From the IMG/VR virus record IMGVR_UViG_3300007735_000719, positions 1 through 39,955 of that record: 39,955 bases of DNA; one strand, written 5' to 3'. Below the pieces are notes generated by a model, which saw only the letters and a list, made by a program, of their open reading frames with translations, did no database searches and had not been told where the DNA came from. Numbering within the stretch: position 1 is the stretch's first letter; every line of letters begins with the position of its first letter. The stretch comes from a virus. Positions 8,169 to 14,477 of this stretch are shown piece by piece. A program made the position numbers and the translations under genes.

Positions 8169-8578
8169 CGGCAGTGGATGAGCGCGAAGTTGATGCCCAC
8201 CGCTTCCGCCAGCGCGCCGGCCGTGGTGTTCCGCAGCGTGATGCTGGCCGTGCCCGCGCCCAGCGCGTCAACCCACAGGTTGTACGAAGCGGCGGTGGCG
8301 CCGGCGGCCACGTTCAGGATCAGCACGTCGTTGGCGCTGATCAGGTTGTTGTTCAGCGTGAACGACACGTTGGTCGTCGCGCCGAGGCTGGCCGCGTTCA
8401 TCGTAATGCGGCCCGCCGACTTGTTCAGCGTCACGGCGGTGGACTTGCTGGTCGCTTGCGTCACAGTGCCCTGCGCGGCGGTGGTGTAGCCCAGCTCGCG
8501 GTCGGACAGAATGACGTCCGAACCGTTAATCTCCTGATCCGCGTAAGCAACGCCAATCGGTTTCGTATTGCTGCTCAT
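8165..8578 (-). CDS. Small protein carrying a tail-fibre-type C-terminal domain
   Basis: A 137-aa protein whose last 100 residues closely resemble the C-terminal domain of the tail fibre at 34574-35827. Shared segments include VTQATxKSTAVTL, ITMNxAxL, VSFxLNNxL and EAVxINFA (x marks differences). The first 37 residues are a short unique leader. The domain is probably an all-beta trimerising or capping fold. The gene lies between the large terminase and the portal, so the product may be a head fibre or head-surface protein. Stop and next start overlap as ATGA. Confidence 0.8.
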   Translation of the reverse strand: MSSNTKPIGVAYADQEINGSDVILSDRELGYTTAAQGTVTQATSKSTAVTLNKSAGRITMNAASLGATTNVSFTLNNNLISANDVLILNVAAGATAASYNLWVDALGAGTASITLRNTTAGALAEAVGINFALIHCR

Positions 8579-8581
8579 TTC

Positions 8582-10105
8582 CTAAGCCCCCATCCAAGAG
8601 TTGACGACGCCGGCCTGCGCGACCATGCGTCTTGGTTTCTCAACATACTCCCGGTGCGCTACCGGAAAGGCAAACGTCACCGCCAGTGCATCCGCCGCGT
8701 CTGGACTTGCCAGACCCCGCGCCTTCATGTCCTTCTTCGACTCCAACTGGATTACTCCGCTGGACGTCGGCTTCACCATCACACCCGTCAGGTCTGACTT
8801 GAACCTGCGGTCGTCCGGGATGCTAGCAGACTTCAGCCACTCCTTCATAGCCCCCCACAGTTCCGCCCGCTTGTTCAGGTACATGATGCCGTTCTTAGCC
8901 TTCCAGCCGAAGTTCACGCCCTTCACCACCCTGTACCGCTGCTCGTGCAGCCTGTCCAAGATGCCATACCCCAGCCCGCCTTCATCTATCACCGCCAGCA
9001 CCGGCTTGTACTCCTCAATGGCCTCGATGACCCGCCCCACTATCGCCATCGTGTCCTCACCCTGGTACCGCTTGATGGCCTTGATGTCCCGGCCCTGCCG
9101 CACCACGATGACCGTCGAGTCTGCCCCGCCCCGCGCCGGATCAATGCCCAATATGATTGGCGCCGTCTCATCGTTGTACCTTGGCCGCTCTACGGCGTCG
9201 TTTACCAGCTGCGGCGAGATGAACTGGTCGTCGCCTTCGCTCGGGAACTCCCCGTACACCTCAACCCGCGCCTGATACGAATCCGGCCCGTACTCCGCGA
9301 TGATCTGCTCGTAGACCGCCTTGTCGGTGTCCTCCACCGTCCGCGCGTCCACCTGCTTGCCCCGCCAGAAGTCCCGCTTGCCGTGGAAACACTCGAAAAA
9401 GTACCCCTGATTGCGCCGCGGGTTGCTGAACGCCAGCCAGTACCTGTCCAGAATGTTTTCGGTGAAGAACCCCGCGCCCACTGACCAGATGCTGTCCGGT
9501 ATGCCGCTGGCCTCGTCGAAGATGAGCATCATCCCGTCGTGGTTGTGAACGCCTGCGTAACTGTCCGGGTTTTCCTCACTCCACAGCTTTCCTTCCGCCG
9601 CCCAGTAGCGCGTGCCCTTCTTCAGGTCGCGCTCCACGATGTCGGTCAGCCACTTCGCCGGGGTCAGTTTCGTCGCGCTCGGCTCCCACCAGTGCGCGTT
9701 GATGAGCATCGCCGACCACTTGCTGAGTTCGCCCCATGTCACCGACCGCAGCTGCGCCTCGCTGTTGGCACTTACGATTACCGATGACCCAATCCGCGTC
9801 GTCAGCATCCACAGGATGAGCCAACTGACCAGCGCCGACTTGCCAATGCCGCGACCCGACGCCACGGCCATCCGCAGCGTGTCCATGTCCACCTTGCCTC
9901 GGTTCGCCTTGATGTGTTCGGCCAGCGCCCGCAGCGTCTCGCGCTGCCACTTGCGCGGCCCCCGAAACTTAGCCAGCGGGGTGTTGGGCTGGTTCCACGG
10001 GAAACTGAACAGCACGAACGCTTCCGGGTCGTCCGCTATCTGCGGCGACCATAGCCGGGCCATCAGCGTTTGTTCTTCGTCGGCGGAATAGATCGGTTTT
10101 TGCAT
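8582..10105 (-). CDS. terL: Large terminase subunit (TerL)
   Basis: A 507-aa packaging motor subunit. The ATPase half has the Walker A motif ASGRGIGKS at residues 82-90 and the Walker B MMLIFDE at 192-198. The RNase H-like nuclease half shows the acidic residues in GIDPARGGADST (Asp322), AVIDEGGLGYG (Asp374) and SPDAADALAVTFA (Asp469, Asp472). It pumps DNA into the procapsid through the portal and cuts concatemers. Typical length and complete motifs indicate an intact gene. It is separated from the small terminase by one unknown gene, which is unusual. Start ATG at 10105. Confidence 0.95.
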   Translation of the reverse strand: MQKPIYSADEEQTLMARLWSPQIADDPEAFVLFSFPWNQPNTPLAKFRGPRKWQRETLRALAEHIKANRGKVDMDTLRMAVASGRGIGKSALVSWLILWMLTTRIGSSVIVSANSEAQLRSVTWGELSKWSAMLINAHWWEPSATKLTPAKWLTDIVERDLKKGTRYWAAEGKLWSEENPDSYAGVHNHDGMMLIFDEASGIPDSIWSVGAGFFTENILDRYWLAFSNPRRNQGYFFECFHGKRDFWRGKQVDARTVEDTDKAVYEQIIAEYGPDSYQARVEVYGEFPSEGDDQFISPQLVNDAVERPRYNDETAPIILGIDPARGGADSTVIVVRQGRDIKAIKRYQGEDTMAIVGRVIEAIEEYKPVLAVIDEGGLGYGILDRLHEQRYRVVKGVNFGWKAKNGIMYLNKRAELWGAMKEWLKSASIPDDRRFKSDLTGVMVKPTSSGVIQLESKKDMKARGLASPDAADALAVTFAFPVAHREYVEKPRRMVAQAGVVNSWMGA

Positions 10106-10108
10106 GTG

Positions 10109-11044
10109 TTACTCGGGCAGCCCGCGGCCTAACACGACAATTTTGTCGTACACCGGATGCTCTTGTTTGCCGTATCGTATTTTTCCTACCACGTTTCCAA
10201 GATGAACGTCACCTTTCACGGTGGGCCTGAGTCGGGGTTCGTCGCCTTTTGCGTATCGGCTTAAATTGACGCCTGTAGGGTATTCCACCGACAACGCGTA
10301 TTTATGCCCTTGCTCGCCTTTAGGGGCGCTGTGCTGAACGGTGATCAGCTTAAAGTCGCCCGGCGGATTGGCGGGGTATCCTTCCGGCACGTCAACCCAC
10401 GACCAGCCGGAGTTTTTCCGCGCCAAATTAGTTTTGACCGTGCTACCGGCAATTCGGGACGACGCGGGGGTAAGCGAAGACATTTCTTCTGACACCATGA
10501 ACGACGCTTTGCCGTCTGGCGCTACGCGGATGCTAGCGGCTGACGGCGTTATGCCAGTCAAATCCGTCAGGTCGCTTGGCACCAAATACCGGCCGCCGGG
10601 CTCATACCCCGCCGCGCCAAATCGCGGTTTGTATTCTTTGCTTGCCGGGTCTAACCAGCGTTGAGGCGCGGGCACAACGGGTTTGGTTGTTGCGGGCATA
10701 GGCACGTCAGGCAGTCCGCGAATTGCCGCGCCCATCCCCAGCGTTCCCGCTCCTGCTTTAGGCCCGAATGGAATGCCGCCGGTCATGGCCGCGCCGGCAA
10801 AGCCCATAGCATCCTCGGGCGTGGTCTGACGGCCCATCAGCGCCTGCCGTGGCGTACTGATCGTCGAGTCTATGCCCGCCAGCAGTTTCGCCAGAATGGC
10901 GTTGCCCGTCGCCTGATACCCTGACTTCTCGGGCTGCGGCGCGAACCGGCTGAAGATGGGCGTGACCGGGTAGTTGATGTTGCCGTCCTCGTCCATCGTC
11001 ACCAGCGCATTCTGCGGCTGCGGCGCCAGCATGTTACGGGGCAT
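10109..11044 (-). CDS. Unknown protein between small and large terminase
   Basis: A 311-aa protein. I prefer ATG at 11044 (GAGG six bases upstream) over GTG at 11056. The N-terminal 140 residues are Gly/Ala/Pro-rich and resemble the low-complexity leaders of phage virion proteins, with QPEKSGYQATGNAILAKLLAG. The C-terminal 170 residues form a compact beta-rich domain with RWLDPASKEYKPRFGAAGYE, WSWVDVPEGYP and KYALSVEYPTG. I do not recognise the family. It overlaps the small terminase by 11 bases and ends 3 bases before the large terminase. Its place suggests a packaging or virion role, or a cargo gene inserted between the two. Confidence 0.8.
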   Translation of the reverse strand: MPRNMLAPQPQNALVTMDEDGNINYPVTPIFSRFAPQPEKSGYQATGNAILAKLLAGIDSTISTPRQALMGRQTTPEDAMGFAGAAMTGGIPFGPKAGAGTLGMGAAIRGLPDVPMPATTKPVVPAPQRWLDPASKEYKPRFGAAGYEPGGRYLVPSDLTDLTGITPSAASIRVAPDGKASFMVSEEMSSLTPASSRIAGSTVKTNLARKNSGWSWVDVPEGYPANPPGDFKLITVQHSAPKGEQGHKYALSVEYPTGVNLSRYAKGDEPRLRPTVKGDVHLGNVVGKIRYGKQEHPVYDKIVVLGRGLPE

Positions 11045-11432
11045 GGATGACCTCACCTTCTATGACTCGGGCCTGCGCTTGGGCCAGGGCGTCGGTTATC
11101 GAGATCTGCTGCGCGACGTCAACCTGAACATGCGTCTTCGCGACCCAGCCGTGCTGGTGCTTCAGAATCTCCAGCGCCGCCTTGGCGTCGCCCGCGAACG
11201 CAGCATCGTGCAATACATTCGACAACGCAATCTCCGCGTCCGCCCGACCCTTCGCCACCGCCAAGTCCACCAGCGGGTCGGCTGACGCCAATCGCCGGTA
11301 CTCGGCCGGCAACATCCCGGCCGCTAACGCCAGCGAATCGCCCTTCAACCCCCGGTGCGCGGCGGCGTACAACGCCTCCAGATGCGCCTCGGTCGCGCTG
11401 ATGTCGCGGATAGTGAGCGGAAGCCCTCGCAT
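11034..11432 (-). CDS. terS: Probable small terminase subunit (TerS)
   Basis: A 132-aa helical, Ala/Leu-rich protein placed at the head of the packaging genes. The N-terminal half (ISATEAHLEALYAAAHRG, LAAGMLPAEYRRLASADPLV) looks like a helix-turn-helix DNA-binding domain, and ILKHQHGWVAK is a segment common in phage small terminase-like proteins. The acidic end (ITDALAQAQARVIEGEV) is typical as well. It would recognise the packaging site and recruit TerL. ATG at 11432 has only a weak Shine-Dalgarno site. A perfect 14-bp inverted repeat ends 11 bases upstream. Confidence 0.75.
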   Translation of the reverse strand: MRGLPLTIRDISATEAHLEALYAAAHRGLKGDSLALAAGMLPAEYRRLASADPLVDLAVAKGRADAEIALSNVLHDAAFAGDAKAALEILKHQHGWVAKTHVQVDVAQQISITDALAQAQARVIEGEVIHAP

Positions 11433-11442
11433 AAAGTGCCCG

Positions 11443-11474
11443 TTGCTGTAGAACTGCGAGCAGTTCTACAGCAA
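11443..11474. promoter_or_regulatory. Perfect 14-bp inverted repeat before the small terminase
   Basis: Arms TTGCTGTAGAACTG (11443-11456) and CAGTTCTACAGCAA (11461-11474) are fully complementary around the loop CGAG. It lies 11 bases upstream of the terS start. There is no T-run in either direction, so it is not a terminator. It could be an operator for the late operon, a TerS/packaging site, or an mRNA stem that affects the terS start. Confidence 0.75.
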
Positions 11475-11739
11475 AAAATGTCGGCTGTCTAGCGTAAAAG
11501 AGTTTTTTTGCAAAAAAAAATTGTTTGCGAGCCCTACTGTAACAGTCACCCGGCCCCCGCTCGGCCCTATCCGGTGGCCTCGTCCGACCGCGATTTGCGG
11601 CCGGCCGGCCGGCCGGATGCCCGCCACGCCGCGCGTGACGGCCTACAGCGCACGCTAGCGGGCTGGGTGCGGGTAGGGTAGCACTAGGCGCCTTGCGCGC
11701 CTTGTAGCGCGTTGTACGCGGTCACGCGGGCATGCGGAC

Positions 11740-11763
11740 GCTAGCGGCCGGCTGGCCGCTAGC
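11740..11763. repeat. 10-bp inverted repeat in GC-rich intergenic DNA
   Basis: GCTAGCGGCC and GGCCGCTAGC flank the loop GGCT with no mismatch. It lies within the non-coding control region, with no T-run. A structural or protein-binding role is possible. Confidence 0.6.
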
Positions 11764-11786
11764 TCGATGCCAGGGCGAGCCGGCCG

Positions 11787-11814
11787 GGCCGGCGAAGGGC
11801 GGCCGGCGAAGGGC
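11787..11814. repeat. Two tandem copies of a 14-bp unit
   Basis: GGCCGGCGAAGGGC is present twice back to back (11787-11800 and 11801-11814) and is followed by a partial third unit (GGCCGG). Iteron-like, but two copies are few for an origin. Confidence 0.6.
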
Positions 11815-11929
11815 GGCCGGACGGCGTGCCTAGCATCAGCCGCGGGCCGGGGGCGCCGCGCGTGCCAGGCATACCACGCGCGCCGTGGGGTAATGTGGGT
11901 GATGTCGGCAGTCTAGAAGGGGGGTTTTA

Positions 11930-12050
11930 TATCGCTACAACCTATTACTAATATGTTAGTACATACTAACATTACTCTGATCCACTAATATCTAGTTATC
12001 TAACTGTAATTATACACAAGACTAGAAAACACGCTGTAAATCAAATACAT
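11930..12050. promoter_or_regulatory. AT-rich island with palindrome; candidate origin or operator
   Basis: A sharply AT-rich stretch inside very GC-rich DNA. It contains a perfect 20-base inverted repeat ATGTTAGTA-CA-TACTAACAT (11953-11972), two direct copies of ACTAATAT (about 11947 and 11984), and a short inverted repeat AGTTA-TC-TAACT just after. Easily melted DNA with repeats and palindromes between divergent blocks is common at phage origins and at switch operators. No initiator gene is adjacent, so the function is open. Confidence 0.45.
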
Positions 12051-12236
12051 ACAGCCGGCCGCCGGCCTGGCATGGCACGGGCGTAGTAGGCGCCGACAAC
12101 CGGCCGCAGATACCGCCGACACTCGCCCGGCGCCGCTCGCCGCTCGCCGCGCGCAGCACGGCCGTCCGGCCGCCCGCCCGGATTTTCAGCGGGCCGCGAA
12201 AAAACGCCACCCACAAACACCGAAAAACGCTTGAGA

Positions 12237-12252
12237 ATCCTACACTTAGGAT
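12237..12252. promoter_or_regulatory. Small inverted repeat upstream of early promoter 1
   Basis: ATCCTA-CACT-TAGGAT, perfect 6-bp arms, 40 bases upstream of the -35 box at 12293. Its position suggests an operator or activator site for the early promoter, but the arms are short. Confidence 0.35.
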
Positions 12253-12292
12253 CGATTTTAGGGACTGCCGACACTGGATTGTAAAGAAATGC

Positions 12293-12322
12293 TTGACAAC
12301 CCGGAGCGCGCGCGCGTATCGT
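12293..12322 (+). promoter_or_regulatory. Early promoter 1 (TTGACA-N18-TATCGT)
   Basis: TTGACA at 12293-12298, an 18-base spacer and TATCGT at 12317-12322, followed 35 bases later by the first early gene. The -35 box is a perfect sigma-70 consensus. The same two boxes with the same spacer occur at 14415-14444, which supports a real shared promoter type read by host RNA polymerase. The spacer is unusually rich in CG steps. Confidence 0.7.
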
Positions 12323-12356
12323 GCGCGCGTACCGTCAACTAATGAGGATCAAAGCC

Positions 12357-12542
12357 ATGACCGACCTATTGAACGCATACTGGGCCGCCAGCGCCGCGCA
12401 TCGCGACGCAAGCCACGCATGCCGCGCTGCTCGCCGCGCCGGCGCGCCCGCCGACGTGCAAGCCGAGTTGCTCGCCGCGCGCCGCGCCGCGATGGATACC
12501 CTGCGGCGCGCCTATGAGGCGCTGCACGGCCTGACCGACTAA
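12357..12542 (+). CDS. Small Ala/Arg-rich early protein
   Basis: A 61-aa protein starting MTDLLNAYWAASAAHRDASH, predicted to be almost all helical. It is the first gene after early promoter 1. ATG at 12357 has GAGG nine bases upstream; an upstream GTG at 12321 overlaps the -10 box and is rejected. Small, helical, first-expressed phage proteins often modify host functions, but nothing in this sequence identifies a target. Confidence 0.65.
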   Translation: MTDLLNAYWAASAAHRDASHACRAARRAGAPADVQAELLAARRAAMDTLRRAYEALHGLTD

Positions 12543-12573
12543 CCACTACCACTACCGACAGGAACCCGACACC

Positions 12574-12756
12574 ATGCGCCGAAAGACAACTGAATTCCAG
12601 ATTATGGAACGGCATACCCGCCACGCCGCCGACAACGCCGAAAAATACGCGCGCGAATACCCGGAACTTGCCGCGCTGGCGCTGGAGTTTGCGGCCGCCT
12701 CGCGCGCGGCCAGCGCCGCGGCCGCCCGGCTCGCCGCTGCCATCGATTCCCTGTAA
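12574..12756 (+). CDS. Small helical early protein
   Basis: A 60-aa protein with a charged N-terminal half (MRRKTTEFQIMERHTRHAAD) and an Ala-rich C-terminal helix (EFAAASRAASAAAARLAAAI). AGGA lies upstream of ATG 12574. It follows the 61-aa early gene by 31 bases and precedes the larger conserved gene. No family recognised. The repeated Ala/Arg pattern could form an amphipathic coiled coil. Confidence 0.65.
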   Translation: MRRKTTEFQIMERHTRHAADNAEKYAREYPELAALALEFAAASRAASAAAARLAAAIDSL

Positions 12757-12794
12757 AAGAATCCTGGACATAGCAAAAAAGGAAACGAGTGAAC

Positions 12795-13604
12795 ATGAAC
12801 ATCACAATCCCTGATCACTACCTGAACCTGCCGCGCGCGGCTCTACTGCGCGCAATCGAGCGCGAAACCGGGCTGCACGTTCGCAGCTTACTGGCCGCGC
12901 CCACGAAAAACCCTAAACTCGCCAAGAGCCTGAAAATCCGCGTGCTCTCATTCCCGTTGCACCTGGCGCCCGCCACGCTGGGCGCGCCGGCCGCTAAACC
13001 TAAAGCCACCGTTTGCCCGGCCGCGACGCCGGGTTGTATCAAGGCATGCCTTAACACTGCCGGCAATCCGGCCTACGCGCGCGGCAAGCGCGTCGCGCGC
13101 CGCGCCCGGACGTTGCTGTTCTGGCAGCGTAAGGATCTGTTTTTCGCGTTGCTGATGCTTGAGATTCGCGCAGCTGCGGCTAAAGCTCGCCGCAAGCGCA
13201 TGCGGGCCGCATTCCGGCTTAACGCGACCAGCGATATTCAGTGGGAGCGGTACTCGATCAACGGCCGGCCGTTGATTGCCAGCGTGTTCCGCCGGCTGTC
13301 GTTCTACGATTACACGAAGATCCCGAACCGCGCGACGCCCGAGAATTACCGGCTCGTTTTCTCGCTCGCCGAAACCGCGCGTAATCGCCGCGCGGCCCGT
13401 GCCGAACTAGCGGCCGGGCGGAACGTAGCAGCAGTGTTCGCCACGCCACGCAATCGCCCGCTACCGGCGAGCCTATGGGGCCACCGAGTGATTGATGGTG
13501 ACGCGCACGATTACATCCCCGCGGATCCGGCCGGCGTGGTACGTGGCCTCCACGCTAAGGGCGCTGCCATTCGCGATACTAGCGGGTTCGTATTGCCGGC
13601 CTAG
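12795..13604 (+). CDS. Conserved phage protein with Cys cluster (DUF7227-like)
   Basis: A 269-aa protein with a recognisable conserved pattern: VCPAATPGCIKACLNTAGNP (three Cys, about residues 75-90), ARRARTLLFWQRKDLFFALL, RLNATSDIQWE, SFYDYTKIPNR, NYRLVFSLAE, GRNVAAVF, VIDGDAHDYIPADPAGVVRGL and AKGAAIRDTSGFV at the end. I know this as a widespread phage and mobile-element family without assigned function (DUF7227 or similar; name from memory). Conserved Asp, His and Cys residues suggest an enzyme. I chose ATG 12795 because GGAA lies ten bases upstream; the GTG at 12789 would be too close. Confidence 0.8.
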   Translation: MNITIPDHYLNLPRAALLRAIERETGLHVRSLLAAPTKNPKLAKSLKIRVLSFPLHLAPATLGAPAAKPKATVCPAATPGCIKACLNTAGNPAYARGKRVARRARTLLFWQRKDLFFALLMLEIRAAAAKARRKRMRAAFRLNATSDIQWERYSINGRPLIASVFRRLSFYDYTKIPNRATPENYRLVFSLAETARNRRAARAELAAGRNVAAVFATPRNRPLPASLWGHRVIDGDAHDYIPADPAGVVRGLHAKGAAIRDTSGFVLPA

Positions 13605-13627
13605 GCTGCTGATGATGGCCGGCCGAA

Positions 13628-13645
13628 ACGGGGCGCAAGCCCCGT
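13628..13645. promoter_or_regulatory. Intergenic stem-loop
   Basis: ACGGGGC-GCAA-GCCCCGT, perfect 7-bp stem with a stable four-base loop, between the stop at 13604 and the next start at 13670. It has no T-run, so it may stabilise or process the early mRNA rather than end it. Confidence 0.5.
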
Positions 13646-13669
13646 CTAGCTAACCAAGAGGATCGAAAG

Positions 13670-13936
13670 ATGAACCTAACCAAGGCAATCCGGGCGGCGA
13701 GCTCCGCCCACTATATGTACCGCGACGGCGGCTGGCTGCGCGCCGACGGCCAGCACCGCTCGCCGACGGACTACTGGGCCGGGCGCGCCGCCGTCCGGGA
13801 TGCGCGCATTGCGTATGTGCTCCAGCATGCGGCCGGCCTGTCGCCGGCTCGCGCGCAAGACGTGGCGCGCCACGCCGCGCCGGCCGCCGGCCGGTGGCAG
13901 GATGCGGCCCGCGCGATGGTGGAGCGGCAGGCATGA
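13670..13936 (+). CDS. Small early protein
   Basis: An 88-aa protein, aromatic near the start (SSAHYMYRDGGWLRADG, then SPTDYWAGRAAVRDARIAYV) and Ala/Arg-rich later. AGAGGA lies eight bases before ATG 13670. Its end overlaps the next start as ATGA (13933). It is the third Ala/Arg-rich small product of this block. Function unknown. Confidence 0.65.
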   Translation: MNLTKAIRAASSAHYMYRDGGWLRADGQHRSPTDYWAGRAAVRDARIAYVLQHAAGLSPARAQDVARHAAPAAGRWQDAARAMVERQA

Positions 13937-13995
13937 TCCACGCTATCGTCGCTGTCGCCCTTTTGTGGCTTGCTTTGTGGAGCGCGCGGCCATGA
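13933..13995 (+). CDS. 20-aa membrane micropeptide
   Basis: A very short ORF, MIHAIVAVALLWLALWSARP, almost entirely one hydrophobic helix. It is joined by ATGA overlaps to the 88-aa gene before it and the 58-aa gene after it. The exact overlap on both sides argues for translation. It may be an inner-membrane peptide or serve only to couple translation. Confidence 0.5.
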   Translation: MIHAIVAVALLWLALWSARP

Positions 13996-14168
13996 CGTGC
14001 CTTGTCGCTCAAGAGCGGCGCCGCGCTCGCCAGCGCGCGGCCCGGCGCCGCAACGCCCTGGCGCTGCTGCTGCTGCTGGCGCTGGCCGGCGGCCTAGGCG
14101 CCGTGCTAGCCCGCGCGCTTGATCATCCCGTTAACAATTATCCGGCGCCTAGCGCATGGCGCCATTAG
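13992..14168 (+). CDS. Small single-pass membrane protein
   Basis: A 58-aa protein with an Arg-rich N-terminus (ERRRARQRAARRR), a strong Leu/Ala transmembrane helix at about residues 22-40, and a short polar tail ending PSAWRH. The positive-inside rule puts the N-terminus in the cytoplasm. ATGA overlap with the 20-aa micropeptide. It is the last gene before a strong terminator. Function unknown; early membrane proteins may act in superinfection exclusion, which is a guess from context. Confidence 0.65.
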   Translation: MTCLVAQERRRARQRAARRRNALALLLLLALAGGLGAVLARALDHPVNNYPAPSAWRH

Positions 14169-14186
14169 GCGCCGCGCGCGCCCCTG

Positions 14187-14214
14187 AGCCCGGCCTAGCG
14201 CCGGGCTTTTTTTT
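14187..14214 (+). terminator. Rho-independent terminator after early block 1
   Basis: AGCCCGGC-CTAGC-GCCGGGCT, perfect 8-bp stem, followed by eight T residues (14207-14214). It lies 19 bases after the 58-aa gene and should end transcripts from early promoter 1. Confidence 0.9.
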
Positions 14215-14326
14215 GCCCTGCGGCCTGCGGCCTGCGGCCTGCGCCCTGCGGCCTGCGCCCTGCGCCCTGCGCCCTGCGCCCTGCGCCCTGCGCCCTGCGC
14301 CCTGCGCCCTGCGCCCAGCGGCCTGG
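14215..14326. repeat. Heptamer array, 16 units of GSCCTGC
   Basis: Sixteen back-to-back 7-bp units starting at 14215, mostly GCCCTGC with some GGCCTGC; the last two are degenerate (GCCCAGC, GGCCTGG). No unit is lost or shifted. The array starts directly after the terminator T-run. Ala/Arg/Pro ORFs read through it on both strands, but they are by-products of the repeat. Possible roles are an iteron-type binding array, a structural element or a replication-slippage expansion. Confidence 0.9.
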
Positions 14327-14343
14327 CATCACAAGGCGCCACC

Positions 14344-14399
14344 ATCGGGCTATCGGGCTATCGGGCTATCGGGCCTTCGGACGTTCGGGCCTTCGGGCT
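14344..14399. repeat. Octamer array, 7 units of ATCGGGCT-like sequence
   Basis: Seven 8-bp units: three ATCGGGCT, then ATCGGGCC, TTCGGACG, TTCGGGCC and TTCGGGCT. Further CTTCGG motifs continue through the spacer of the promoter just downstream (about 14425, 14434 and 14451). The array therefore runs into early promoter 2 and may bind a regulator there. Confidence 0.85.
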
Positions 14400-14414
14400 A
14401 GCGTCACACAATCG

Positions 14415-14444
14415 TTGACAAACCTTCGGCGCCTTCGGTATCGT
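14415..14444 (+). promoter_or_regulatory. Early promoter 2 (TTGACA-N18-TATCGT)
   Basis: TTGACA at 14415-14420, 18-base spacer, TATCGT at 14439-14444. Boxes and spacing are the same as in promoter 1 at 12293. The spacer contains two CTTCGG motifs. It drives the 80-aa gene at 14478. Confidence 0.72.
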
Positions 14445-14477
14445 CGCGCTTTCGGTAACAACAACAGGGGGAACGCA

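Larger units (their letters stand above)
11433..12292. other. Non-coding control region between late and early genes
   Basis: About 860 bases without a convincing gene. From left to right it holds a perfect stem-loop (11443-11474), a TTTTTTTGCAAAAAAA palindrome (11503-11518), an 11-bp palindrome (11536-11546), a very GC-rich stretch with CCGGCCGG runs, a 10-bp inverted repeat (11740-11763), a 14-bp tandem repeat (11787-11814), an AT-rich island (about 11930-12050), another GC-rich stretch and a 6-bp inverted repeat at 12237-12252. The late operon leaves to the left and the early block to the right. An origin, a packaging site or both would fit here; none is proved. Confidence 0.7.

Noticed and set aside
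12022-12274. Minus-strand frames upstream of early promoter 1 as a possible divergent repressor
   Set aside because: Arg/Gly/Pro-rich, no helix-turn-helix pattern, GTG start without ribosome site, and they run through the GC-rich part of the control region.
13628-13645. Hairpin at 13628-13645 as a transcription terminator
   Set aside because: The stem is good, but it is followed by CTAGCTAACC and not by a T-run; genes continue in the same direction to a clear terminator at 14187.
14156-14401. Plus- and minus-strand ORFs across the heptamer array (Leu-Arg-Pro-Ala or Gly-Arg-Arg-Ala repeats)
   Set aside because: A 7-bp repeat without stops opens all frames and gives periodic low-complexity proteins by itself. 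There is no ribosome site, and the terminator at 14187-14214 lies within the plus-strand frame.
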